NCBI RefSeq assembly: GCF_000721605.1
Contig: NZ_JOIZ01000024.1
Span: forward strand, 7,461-71,460
Length of the DNA stretch: 64,000 nucleotides
Reading direction: 5' to 3'
From: Streptomyces sp. NRRL S-37
GTDB lineage: Bacteria > Actinomycetota > Actinomycetes > Streptomycetales > Streptomycetaceae
Part shown: positions 8,596 to 15,788 of the stretch, one piece after another
How the letters are laid out: every line of letters starts with the position of its first letter
Numbering within the stretch: the first letter of the stretch is position 1
Program-made: the position numbers and the translations under genes
Notes under the pieces: model-generated
Seen by the model: only the letters and a program-made list of their open reading frames with translations
What the model was told of the DNA's origin: nothing
The model's database searches: none

Positions 8596-9228
8596 TCAGA
8601 TCCCGTCGAGATCGTGCGTCGTACGGCCGAGGCAGACGACCGAGTCGTCCATCGGCGCGTCGATCTCCTCGAAGCCCATACGGTCGTAGAAGGCCCGGGC
8701 GGGCTTGTTGGCCGTCGCCATGACGAGGTGGACGGACGGCACTCCCCCGTCCCGCAGGGCCTCCAGGAAGGTCCGCATCAACCGCCGGCCGTACCCGCGC
8801 CCCTGCCAGTCGGGCAGCAGGTCGATGTGGAGGTGGGCCGGCCAGGGGGCCAGTTCCGGGACGATCATCCGTTCGGGGTGGTGCAGCAGCCAGGCGATGG
8901 CCTCGTCCGGGGTGGCCGGCGGCCCGGACGGCTCGGGGTGGCGGTCGCCGACCAGGGGCAGCCACGCGGCCCGGAAGGTCCTGGCGAAGCGGACGGTGTC
9001 GGCGGTACCGACGATGTAGCCGACCGCCCGGCCCCGGCCGTCGTCCAGCACGAACGCCAGCTCCGGCTCCAGATGGACGTACGGCGCGGCGAAGGTGTCG
9101 GGGAAGACGGTGGGGTCGGTGTAATGGGGGCGGCTGTCCTGGCCGTTGTGCGCGGTGCGGATGCAGATGTCGTCGAGGGCCTGCCGGTCCTCGCGACGGT
9201 ACGGGCGGATCCTGGGGGACTCGGTCAT
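8596..9228 (-). CDS. GNAT acetyltransferase, OGA C-terminal-domain-like
   Basis: A 210-residue GNAT-fold protein. The acetyl-CoA loop is at PDWQGRGYGRRLM (about residues 146-158), followed by the C-terminal NKPARAFYDRMGFEEI helix-strand pair. The N-terminal half (YRREDRQALDDICIRTAHNG, then FPDTFAAPYVHLEPELAFVL) resembles the acetyltransferase-like domain of human O-GlcNAcase and its Streptomyces relatives. The start is taken at ATG 9228 (MTESPRIRPYRRED); an ATG at 9237 is possible. The stop codon is the right copy of the IS target duplication, so the insertion left the protein intact but replaced its downstream region. The CebR-like box 20 bases upstream suggests control by cello-oligosaccharides. 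Substrate unknown. Confidence 0.85.
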   Translation of the reverse strand: MTESPRIRPYRREDRQALDDICIRTAHNGQDSRPHYTDPTVFPDTFAAPYVHLEPELAFVLDDGRGRAVGYIVGTADTVRFARTFRAAWLPLVGDRHPEPSGPPATPDEAIAWLLHHPERMIVPELAPWPAHLHIDLLPDWQGRGYGRRLMRTFLEALRDGGVPSVHLVMATANKPARAFYDRMGFEEIDAPMDDSVVCLGRTTHDLDGI

Positions 9229-9247
9229 GCCTGGCATCCTGCAACCT

Positions 9248-9261
9248 TGGGAGCGCTCCCA
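9248..9261. promoter_or_regulatory. CebR/LacI-type operator palindrome
   Basis: TGGGAGCGCTCCCA is a perfect 14-bp palindrome, identical to the operator I recall for CebR, the cellobiose/cellotriose-responsive LacI repressor of streptomycetes. It lies 20 bases before the GNAT start and about 70 bases before the divergent YihY gene, so it could control either. Confidence 0.65.
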
Positions 9262-9332
9262 CAACCCCTTTCCGGTCAGGTCGGGGCGCGGATCCCTGGC
9301 TTAGCCCTCCGGTCCCCGGTTACCCGAGGGGC

Positions 9333-10448
9333 ATGAAGCTGCATATCCCGGGGCGGAACGACCGGCAGACCCATGAGAGCGCGACGGACGAGCCCCGTCC
9401 GGATCACCGGACCGACGCGGCGGACGAGCCCCGTCCGGGTCACGGGACCGACGTGACGGACGAGCCCGGTCCCAGCGACGAGGTGGAGCGGGCAGCACCG
9501 GACACGCCGGGCAAGCTGCCGAAGGGGGCGTGGGGCGCGGCGTTCAAAGGCAGTCTGCGCGAGTTCAAGGACGACGAGCTCACCGACCGGGCCGCCGCCC
9601 TGACCTACTACGGCGTGCTGGCGCTGTTCCCGGCGCTGCTGGCCCTGGTCTCGATCCTGGGCCTCACCGGCAGGTCCACCACGAACAAGGTGCTGGAGAA
9701 CCTCCAGCAGCTCACCGCCCCCGGCGCGGCCCGCGACATCATCACCCAGGCGGTGCGGCAGCTGCAGGGCACCGCGGGCGTCGGCTCGATCGTGGCGGTG
9801 ATCGGTCTGGTGCTGGCCGTCTGGTCGGCGTCGGGCTACGTGGCGGCGTTCATGCGCGCGGCGAACGCGGTCTACGACATCCCCGAGGGGCGTCCGGTGT
9901 GGAAGGTGCTGCCGGTACGGCTCGGGGTGACGGTCGCGCTGATGGTGATGGCTGTGATCAGCGCGCTGATCGTGGTGTTCACCGGCGGGCTGGCCCGTCA
10001 GGCCGGCGACCTGCTGGGTCTGGGCGACACCGCGCTGACCGTGTGGTCGATCGCCAAGTGGCCGGTGCTGGTCGTCCTGGTCACCGCCATGATCGCGCTG
10101 CTGTACTGGGCGGCCCCGAACGCCAAGGTCAAGGGGTTCCGGTGGATCACTCCGGGCAGTTTCCTGGCGCTGGTGATCTGGCTGGCCGCCTCCGCCGGGT
10201 TCGCCCTCTACGTCGCCAACTTCGGGTCGTACAACAAGACGTACGGCACGATGGCCGGTGTCATCGTGTTCCTGATCTGGCTGTGGATCACCAACCTGGC
10301 CATTCTGCTGGGGCTGGAGTTCGACGCGGAGATCGCCCGGCAGCGGGCCATCGCCGGGGGCCATCCGCCGGAGGCGGAGCCGTACACGCAGCCGCGCGAC
10401 ACCCGGGCCTGGGACGAGCAGGACCGACGGCGCATGGACGAGACCTGA
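9333..10448 (+). CDS. YihY/BrkB-family inner membrane protein
   Basis: A 371-residue integral membrane protein of the YihY/virulence factor BrkB family. The family core runs from DRAAALTYYGVLALFPALLA (about residue 85) through six hydrophobic segments to LEFDAEIARQRA (about 330), including the typical WRWITPGSF and NKTYGTMAGVIVFLIWLW motifs. Members were once mistaken for ribonuclease BN; their transport or structural role is unproven. The N-terminal 60 residues are a low-complexity, acidic, probably cytoplasmic tail built from three 12-residue units encoded by 36-bp tandem repeats. It is divergent from the GNAT gene and shares its short promoter region. Confidence 0.9.
   Translation: MKLHIPGRNDRQTHESATDEPRPDHRTDAADEPRPGHGTDVTDEPGPSDEVERAAPDTPGKLPKGAWGAAFKGSLREFKDDELTDRAAALTYYGVLALFPALLALVSILGLTGRSTTNKVLENLQQLTAPGAARDIITQAVRQLQGTAGVGSIVAVIGLVLAVWSASGYVAAFMRAANAVYDIPEGRPVWKVLPVRLGVTVALMVMAVISALIVVFTGGLARQAGDLLGLGDTALTVWSIAKWPVLVVLVTAMIALLYWAAPNAKVKGFRWITPGSFLALVIWLAASAGFALYVANFGSYNKTYGTMAGVIVFLIWLWITNLAILLGLEFDAEIARQRAIAGGHPPEAEPYTQPRDTRAWDEQDRRRMDET
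9387..9494 (+). repeat. 36-bp tandem repeat, three units, inside the YihY gene
   Basis: Units begin at 9387, 9423 and 9459 with GACGAGCCC and encode DEPRPDHRTDAA, DEPRPGHGTDVT and a diverged third copy. The period is a multiple of three, so copy-number change would only lengthen or shorten the N-terminal tail. Confidence 0.8.
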
Positions 10449-10472
10449 GGGCGCCACGGTCGTCGGCGGGAC

Positions 10473-10925
10473 TCAGTCCATCAGGCCCGCGGCGACCGTG
10501 GCGCCCAGCTCCCAGCACCGCTCGACGGCGGCCCGGTCCGGTTCGCCGGTGACGGTCACTCCGTCGGCGGCACGGCGCCAGCCGAGGCCCGTCGTGATCG
10601 ACTCGATGCCCCGCACCGCGCCCGTGACGTCGTTCCCGCCGTGCACGTAGTACCCGAAGGGCCGGCCCCGGGTGGTGTCCAGGCACGGGTAGTAGACCTG
10701 GTCGAAGAAGTGCTTGAGCGCCCCTGACATGTAACCGAGGTTGGCCGGGGTGCCGAGGAGGTAGCCGTCGGCGTCCAGGACGTCGGCGGCGGTGGCGGAG
10801 AGCGCCGCGCGCCGCACCACCCGGACGCCCTCGATCTCCTCGGTGGTGGCGCCCGAGAGGACGGCCTCGAACATCGCCTGGCAGTTCGGCGAGGGCGTGT
10901 GGTGGACGATCAGCAGAGTCGGCAC
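10473..10925 (-). CDS. Flavodoxin-like NAD(P)H-dependent oxidoreductase
   Basis: A 150-residue flavodoxin-fold protein. The N-terminal TLLIVHHTPSPNCQAMFEAV is the FMN phosphate-binding loop after the first strand; GTPANLGYMSGALKHFFDQ near residue 60-78 and GYYVHGGND near 90 are the other two FMN-contact regions of NADPH-dependent FMN reductase/flavodoxin families. The GTG at 10925 is chosen because the fold begins there; the frame is open further upstream but without homology. It probably transfers electrons or reduces quinones in the cytoplasm; the partner is unknown. It is convergent with the YihY gene and divergent from the methyltransferase. Confidence 0.8.
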   Translation of the reverse strand: MPTLLIVHHTPSPNCQAMFEAVLSGATTEEIEGVRVVRRAALSATAADVLDADGYLLGTPANLGYMSGALKHFFDQVYYPCLDTTRGRPFGYYVHGGNDVTGAVRGIESITTGLGWRRAADGVTVTGEPDRAAVERCWELGATVAAGLMD

Positions 10926-11010
10926 GCCCCCGACCCTGCCGTGCCGGTCCGCGTGCCCGCAAGCCGCCACGGCCGGTGTCCCGTTGTGGCGGCGGGGCGG
11001 GAGTGGCACG

Positions 11011-11688
11011 ATGCCCCGCATCGGTACGCGACGGACGGGGTGCGTCTTGGTCGACGAGGATCACGGGTCACCGGCGGCGGCGGTGTTCGACGCGCTGGGC
11101 GGCGAGTACGAGAAGGCGTTCGCCTCCTCACCGGCGCACCGGGCGTCGCTGGACCGGCTGCTCGAGGGGCTGGCGCCCGGCAGCCGGGTGCTGGACGTGG
11201 GCAGCGGGACGGGCCGTCCCACGGCCGCCGCGCTCGCCGGGGCCGGCCACCGGGTGCTGGGCGTCGACGTGTCCCCGGTGATGGTGGGGATCGCCTCCCG
11301 GCAGGTGCCCGGGGCGGAGTTCCGGTGTGCCGACATCCGCCGGATGCCGCTCGAGGACGGTGCGTTCGACGCGGTCTGCGTGTACTTCGCGCTGCTGCAG
11401 ATGACCCGGGCGGAGCAGTCGGACCTCGTGCGCCGGCTGGCGCGGGCGCTGCGGCCGGGCGGCCTGCTGGCGCTGGCCACCGTGCCGCTGGACGTCGAGG
11501 GGTTCGACGGCGTCTTCATGGGACAGGACGTGCGCGTCACCAGTTTCGCGGCCGAGGACGTCGTCGCCCTCGTGCACGGGGCGGGCCTGGCGGTGGAGTC
11601 GCAGGAGAGCGTGATGTTCGCCCCTGACCATCCCGACGCCCGGCCGGAACCGCAGCTCTTCCTGCACTGCCGCCGCGAGGAGGCGTGA
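11011..11688 (+). CDS. Class I SAM-dependent methyltransferase
   Basis: A 225-residue Rossmann-fold methyltransferase. Motif I is VLDVGSGTGRPTAAALA (about residues 53-69), followed by the acidic residue in VLGVDVSPVM, motif II-like FRCADIRRMPLEDGAFDAV, and motif III ALRPGGLLALATV. The substrate cannot be told. The ATG at 11011 has a GGGAG ribosome site 7 bases upstream; a TTG at 11047 is an alternative. The divergent neighbour is the flavodoxin-like gene, with 85 bases between starts. Confidence 0.85.
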   Translation: MPRIGTRRTGCVLVDEDHGSPAAAVFDALGGEYEKAFASSPAHRASLDRLLEGLAPGSRVLDVGSGTGRPTAAALAGAGHRVLGVDVSPVMVGIASRQVPGAEFRCADIRRMPLEDGAFDAVCVYFALLQMTRAEQSDLVRRLARALRPGGLLALATVPLDVEGFDGVFMGQDVRVTSFAAEDVVALVHGAGLAVESQESVMFAPDHPDARPEPQLFLHCRREEA

Positions 11689-11786
11689 CCCCTCGGCCGG
11701 CCGGTGTGACGGATCGTCGGGAATGACCGGCGCGGAATCAGGTACTCGCATTCCGTTCCCCCATCGGAAAGCGAGGTAGCCGACGC

Positions 11787-12236
11787 ATGTCACAGGTAGA
11801 GGAATCGATCGAGGTCGACGTCCCGGTCCGCACCGCCTACAACCAGTGGACCCAGTTCGAGAGCTTCCCGGAGTTCATGAGCGGGGTCGAACGCATCGAG
11901 CAGCGCGGTGACACGCTGACCCACTGGGTGACCAAGGTCGGGGGTGTGGAGCGGGAGTTCGACGCCGAGATCACCGAGCAGATACCGGACGAGCGGGTCG
12001 CCTGGACCACGGTCGACGGCGAGGCGCGGCAGGCCGGGGTCGTCACCTTCCACCGGGTGCGGGACACCACCACCAAGGTGATGCTGCAGATGGACTTCGA
12101 CCCGCAGGGGATGGCCGAGAACGTGGGCGACAAGCTCGGCTTCGTCAAGCGGCAGGTCGGTGGTGACCTGAAGCGGTTCAAGGAGTTCATCGAGCGGCGC
12201 GGCCTGGAGACGGGCGCCTGGCGCGGCGAGGTCTGA
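11787..12236 (+). CDS. SRPBCC-family (polyketide cyclase/dehydrase-like) protein
   Basis: A 149-residue START-fold protein: EESIEVDVPVRTAYNQWTQFESFPEFM at the N-terminus, then ITEQIPDERVAWTTVDG and a long C-terminal helix (LKRFKEFIERRG) that closes the hydrophobic cavity. These proteins bind or shuttle hydrophobic ligands; many are general stress or membrane-associated proteins in actinomycetes. The ATG follows GCGAGG at a good distance. It stands alone between the methyltransferase and the convergent ArsR gene. Confidence 0.85.
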   Translation: MSQVEESIEVDVPVRTAYNQWTQFESFPEFMSGVERIEQRGDTLTHWVTKVGGVEREFDAEITEQIPDERVAWTTVDGEARQAGVVTFHRVRDTTTKVMLQMDFDPQGMAENVGDKLGFVKRQVGGDLKRFKEFIERRGLETGAWRGEV

Positions 12237-12312
12237 CCCCGGTGGGGGCGCGCCGCCCCCACCGGGTACGACGCCTTCGTGGTCCCGGCCCGCGGGCCGG
12301 GACCACCGTCGT

Positions 12313-12663
12313 CTACGGCAGCGGTTTCGGCCCGCCCTGTGCGGCCTGGAGGTCGGCGAGCAGTTCGGCCTGCCCCGCGAGCACGCCGGACAGGATGGTG
12401 CGCGCCACCCGCAGCAGCTCCGCCACGTGCGGGCTGGTCAGCGAGTAGTACACGGTAGAGCCCTCCTTGCGGCCGACCACCAGGTTCGCCCGTCGCAGCA
12501 CCGCCAGCTGCTGCGAGAGGTGGGCCGGCTCGATGCCCACCTCGGGAAGCATCTCCCCGACCGCGTGCTCGCGCTCGCTGAGCAGTTCCAGCACGCGGAT
12601 GCGGGCGGGATGGCCCAGTGTCTTGAAGAACTCGGCCTTCAGCTGGTACAGCGGCGTGGTCAT
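12313..12663 (-). CDS. ArsR-family transcriptional regulator without cysteines
   Basis: A 116-residue winged-helix repressor: FKTLGHPARIRVLELLSERE leads into the helix-turn-helix IEPAHLSQQLAVLRRANLVV (about residues 43-62) and the wing GRKEGSTVYYSLTS. It contains no cysteine at all, so it has neither the metal-binding ELCVC-type site of ArsR/SmtB sensors nor the disulfide pair of BigR/SqrR types; its signal is unknown. The start at 12663 has AAAGGGGAC upstream. It lies just downstream of a SulP transporter operon, and such ArsR-SulP pairs are common in actinomycetes. A TTAGCAA motif before this gene recurs in the SulP promoter. Confidence 0.9.
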   Translation of the reverse strand: MTTPLYQLKAEFFKTLGHPARIRVLELLSEREHAVGEMLPEVGIEPAHLSQQLAVLRRANLVVGRKEGSTVYYSLTSPHVAELLRVARTILSGVLAGQAELLADLQAAQGGPKPLP

Positions 12664-12762
12664 CGTGCCGTCCCCTTTCCGGCGCGGCAGCGCGGCCCGG
12701 GCGGCCGGTCCTCGGTCCATCGCCTCGTCTGTTCGTCGGCGTCCGCCTCGACGCTTTCCGAC

Positions 12763-12769
12763 ATTAGCA
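12763..12769. promoter_or_regulatory. Possible ArsR half-site TTAGCAA
   Basis: TTAGCAA lies about 100 bases upstream of the ArsR start, in a small AT-richer patch. The same heptamer is part of the palindrome before the SulP gene. Autoregulation by the ArsR protein is an inference. Confidence 0.35.
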
Positions 12770-12811
12770 ACTCGGTACATCCCCGCCGCCGGGTGGTCGC
12801 GGGCGGCGGAC

Positions 12812-13237
12812 TCACAGGGGGAGCGTGATCCAGACGCTCTTTCCCCGGCCGTCGTCGTCGCCCCGGACCACGGCGGTGCCGCCCAGCCCGTGGGTCAGTT
12901 CGACGACCGTGGCCAGGCCGCCCGTCCCGGCGCCGTCCGGCCCGGACAGGCGCGGCCGGTGGGGGTGGCGGTCGTGCACGGCGAACACCAGACAGTCGGC
13001 GCTCGCCGCGTAGACCACCGTCGTCTGCGGGGAGACCTCGGCCGCGTGCCGGACGCTGTTGGCGACCAGTTCGCTCAGGATCAGCAGGGCCGGGCCCACC
13101 ACCGGGTGGTGCTCGCCGACGCCCCACTCCGCCAGGGCCCGCTCGGCCGTCTCGCGGGCGAGGCGCACGGCGCCGGGCCCGGTGGGCAGGGTGAGCACAT
13201 GGCGGTGCGGCAGGGTGTGCGGCACGGAGGTCGTCAC
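12812..13237 (-). CDS. Anti-sigma-factor-like ATP-binding protein (HATPase)
   Basis: A 141-residue histidine-kinase-like ATPase of the RsbW/SpoIIAB kind. The N box is LLILSELVANSVRHA (about residues 51-65), the G1-like box is VFAVHDRHPHRPRL, and the G2 region is GTGGLATVVELTHGLGGT, ending KSVWITLPL. Stand-alone proteins of this family in streptomycetes are thought to bind or phosphorylate anti-anti-sigma factors. Its GTG overlaps the SulP stop codon (GTGA, 13234-13237), so the two are translationally coupled. This is notable because SulP ends in a STAS domain, the fold of anti-anti-sigma factors. Confidence 0.85.
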   Translation of the reverse strand: MTTSVPHTLPHRHVLTLPTGPGAVRLARETAERALAEWGVGEHHPVVGPALLILSELVANSVRHAAEVSPQTTVVYAASADCLVFAVHDRHPHRPRLSGPDGAGTGGLATVVELTHGLGGTAVVRGDDDGRGKSVWITLPL

Positions 13238-14964
13238 GACGTCTCCCGGGCGGGCGCGGGCACCGTGACCGGGGAGTCCGCCGCCCGCAGGACACCGTCG
13301 CGTTCCAGATGGTCGCGGGCGGCGCGGATCGCCTCGGGGGTCGTGGCGTACTCCCGGCCCTCGTGCCGCAGCAGTTCCAGAACGCCCACGGAGTCGAGGG
13401 CCCGGCGGTGCGCCGGGCGGACGCCGGACACCATCACGGTGATGCCGCGCCGCCTCAGCTTCGTCACCGCGTCCTTGAGGACCAGGGCCCCGGTGGCGTC
13501 GACCACGCTCACATGGGACATGCGCAGGACGACCACGCGTACGTCGGCGAGTTCGGTCAGCTCCAGCAGGAAGCGGTGGGCGGCGGCGAAGAACAGGGGG
13601 CCGTCGAGGCGGTAGGCGACGATGTGCTCGGCCAGCAGTTCGTGCTCCTCGTCCGTGTGGTCGCCCCGGTCGAGCGGCAGCGGGGCGAGCCGGGCCTGCC
13701 GGGCGACGGCGCGCAGGGCGAGGACGCCGGCGACGACCAGGCCGATGATCACCGCCTGGACGAGGTCGAGCGCGAGCGTGGCGACGGCGGTCAGGACGAG
13801 GATCAGCGCGTCGGAACGGGTGGCGCGGGCCATCGCGCGCAGCGAGCCGACCTCGACCATGCGGACCGCGGTGGCCAGCAGTACGCCGGCGAGGGCGGCG
13901 AGCGGGATCCGCGACACCAGCGGGGCGGCCGCGAAGACGATCACGGCGAGGACGGCGGCGTGCGTGAGCGAGGCCAGCCGGGAGGTCGCGCCGGTGCGGA
14001 CGTTGACGGCGGTGCGGGCGATGGCGCCGGTCGCGGGGACGCCGCCGAACAGCGGGGCGGCGATGTTGGCGAGGCCCTGGCCGAACAGTTCGCGGTCGGG
14101 GTCGTGCCGCTGTCCGACGGTCATGCCGTCGGCGACGGAGGCGGACAGCAGCGACTCCAGGGCGGCCAGCGCCGCCACGGCCAGGGCGGGCGCGAGCAGG
14201 CCGCCCAGGGCGCCGGTGTCGACGAAGGAGAGCGAGGGGGCGGGCAGGCCCGGGGGCAGGTCGCCGATCGGACGCACCCCGTCCAGGCCGGCCGCCTCCG
14301 TCACGACGGTGGCCGCGATCACCGCCAGGACGGAGAAGGGGACGGTCGGCTTCCAGCGCGCCCCGAGCAGCATCACGGCCGCCACGGCGAGCGCCAGGGC
14401 CGGGGCCGTCCAGCCGGGGTCGCGGACGAATTCCCCGCCCGCCCGCCAGGCCACCACCAGGACCCGCTCCCCCTCGGGCACGGGCACACCGAGGGCGTTC
14501 GGGATCTGCTGCAGTCCGATCACGCACGCGATGCCGAGGGTGAAGCCCTCCACCACCGGCGCGGGCACGTACCGCATGCTTCCCCCGGCCCGCAGCAGCG
14601 CCAGCGCGACCAGGATCACGCCCGCCATCAGACCGACGGTGAGCACGCCCGCGGGTCCGTGGTCGGCGACGATGGGCACCAGGACCACGGTCATCGCCCC
14701 GGTCGGCCCGCTCACCTGCAGGTTGGAGCCGCCGAACACGGCCGCCAGGGCCCCGGCGACCACGGCGGTGGCCAGCCCCGCCTCGGCGCCGAGCCCGGAG
14801 GAGACACCGAAACCGAGCGCGAGCGGCAGCGCGACGACCGCGACGGTCAGGCCGGCGAGCAGGTCCCGGCGGGGATGGCGCCGCACCTGGTCCGCGTCGG
14901 CGCGGGTGGGCAGCAGCGAGGTGATCCGGGACCGGATTCCGGCCTGCGGCAGCGGTACGGACAC
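13234..14964 (-). CDS. SulP-family anion transporter with STAS domain
   Basis: An inner-membrane transporter of the SLC26/SulP family, expected to move sulfate, bicarbonate or another anion. The N-terminal DLLAGLTVAVVALPLALGF opens the transmembrane core of about 11-12 helices, which includes the signature SGPTGAMTVVLVP; a C-terminal STAS domain follows (about the last 140 residues, VVVLRMSHVSVVDATGALVL). The start is uncertain: I prefer GTG 14964 (CGAGGG upstream, 576 residues). An ATG at 15012 is possible, and a TTG at 15036 would lie inside the upstream palindrome. It is probably an operon with the ATPase gene, under the adjacent ArsR regulator. Confidence 0.88.
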   Translation of the reverse strand: MSVPLPQAGIRSRITSLLPTRADADQVRRHPRRDLLAGLTVAVVALPLALGFGVSSGLGAEAGLATAVVAGALAAVFGGSNLQVSGPTGAMTVVLVPIVADHGPAGVLTVGLMAGVILVALALLRAGGSMRYVPAPVVEGFTLGIACVIGLQQIPNALGVPVPEGERVLVVAWRAGGEFVRDPGWTAPALALAVAAVMLLGARWKPTVPFSVLAVIAATVVTEAAGLDGVRPIGDLPPGLPAPSLSFVDTGALGGLLAPALAVAALAALESLLSASVADGMTVGQRHDPDRELFGQGLANIAAPLFGGVPATGAIARTAVNVRTGATSRLASLTHAAVLAVIVFAAAPLVSRIPLAALAGVLLATAVRMVEVGSLRAMARATRSDALILVLTAVATLALDLVQAVIIGLVVAGVLALRAVARQARLAPLPLDRGDHTDEEHELLAEHIVAYRLDGPLFFAAAHRFLLELTELADVRVVVLRMSHVSVVDATGALVLKDAVTKLRRRGITVMVSGVRPAHRRALDSVGVLELLRHEGREYATTPEAIRAARDHLERDGVLRAADSPVTVPAPARETS

Positions 14965-15018
14965 GGATACGAACCCTCGGCTTCGGATGCGACTGTATGA
15001 CGGATACAGCATGTAGCC

Positions 15019-15038
15019 AATTGCTAAATTTTGCAATT
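15019..15038. promoter_or_regulatory. AT-rich palindrome in the SulP promoter
   Basis: AATTGCTAAATTTTGCAATT has perfect 6-bp arms (AATTGC/GCAATT) around an AT-only centre, standing out in GC-rich surroundings. It is a likely operator, plausibly for the nearby ArsR protein because its complement contains TTAGCAA, shared with the arsR promoter. Confidence 0.5.
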
Positions 15039-15079
15039 CCGCAGGTCAATGGGGGTCCGGCCGCTGAGTCGCTCCGTCC

Positions 15080-15682
15080 TCAGCCCGTCATGCGCCTGCG
15101 CCACGACGGTTCGACCCGGCGCCACTCGGTCTCCCAGGCGTCCAGGCGCCGCAGTCGCAGCCGGGCGCGGACGAGCCATCCGCCGAACAGGACCGCTCCC
15201 CCGGCGGCGACGGCGACCGTGATCCCGGCCATGACGGTCTGGAACCGCGCCTCCGCGCCCTCGGGCGGTGCGGGGACCAGCCGGCCCGCGGGATCCGTCC
15301 ACACGATGACCCCGGTGCCCGCCGGGCTCCCCGGGTCGACCTCGGCCCGGCCCGTGCGGCCGGTGCCGTCGGGGGCGGTCCACCGCACCTCGGCCCATAC
15401 GCCGCCGTCCCCGCCCCCGTTCTCCGTCACCGCCGCGGACGGCCCGGCGGCGTCCTCGGCCAGTACGGCGGGGACGGGGACGGCCCGCTCCCGGCGCTCG
15501 GCGAGCGACCCGTCCACGGCCCCGGCCGCCGTCAGGCCGCAGAGCGCCCCGAGCAGCAGGGCGAGGACGACCGCGGCGAGCCCCAGCCAGGCCTCGGCCA
15601 GATCGCTGCGGCGGCGCAGCGGATTCCTCCGCCACCGCCACAGCCGCACCCTTCGCGGCCTCGCACCCTGCGTCCTCGCCAT
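15080..15682 (-). CDS. Rv1733c-like membrane protein
   Basis: A 200-residue protein with two transmembrane helices: one near residues 32-54 (WLGLAAVVLALLLGALCGL) and one near 148-170 (VMAGITVAVAAGGAVLFGGW). They bracket an extracytoplasmic region of about 90 residues with a small beta-rich core (VWAEVRWTAPDGTGRTGRAEV). The N-terminus is strongly basic (cytoplasmic) and the C-terminus is Arg/Trp-rich. This two-helix layout matches the Rv1733c family of actinobacteria, whose function is unknown. It is a single gene between the SulP operon and the alcohol dehydrogenase. Confidence 0.75.
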   Translation of the reverse strand: MARTQGARPRRVRLWRWRRNPLRRRSDLAEAWLGLAAVVLALLLGALCGLTAAGAVDGSLAERRERAVPVPAVLAEDAAGPSAAVTENGGGDGGVWAEVRWTAPDGTGRTGRAEVDPGSPAGTGVIVWTDPAGRLVPAPPEGAEARFQTVMAGITVAVAAGGAVLFGGWLVRARLRLRRLDAWETEWRRVEPSWRRRMTG

Positions 15683-15788
15683 CGGAGGTCACCTCCTCGC
15701 GTGGGTGACGAACGGCGCCTCACTCCAGGGTGGACCCGGCCGCCCCGCTTCCGCACGGGCCGGACGGCCCGGTCCTCCGGTCCGTCCG

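Larger units (their letters stand above)
7165..8598 (+). repeat. Target-site duplication TCA flanking the IS5-family element
   Basis: The trinucleotide TCA occurs at 7165-7167 and 8596-8598, immediately outside the two terminal inverted repeats. It fits the TNA target preference known for several IS5 subgroups. The right copy is also the stop codon of the GNAT gene read on the minus strand. Confidence 0.65.
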
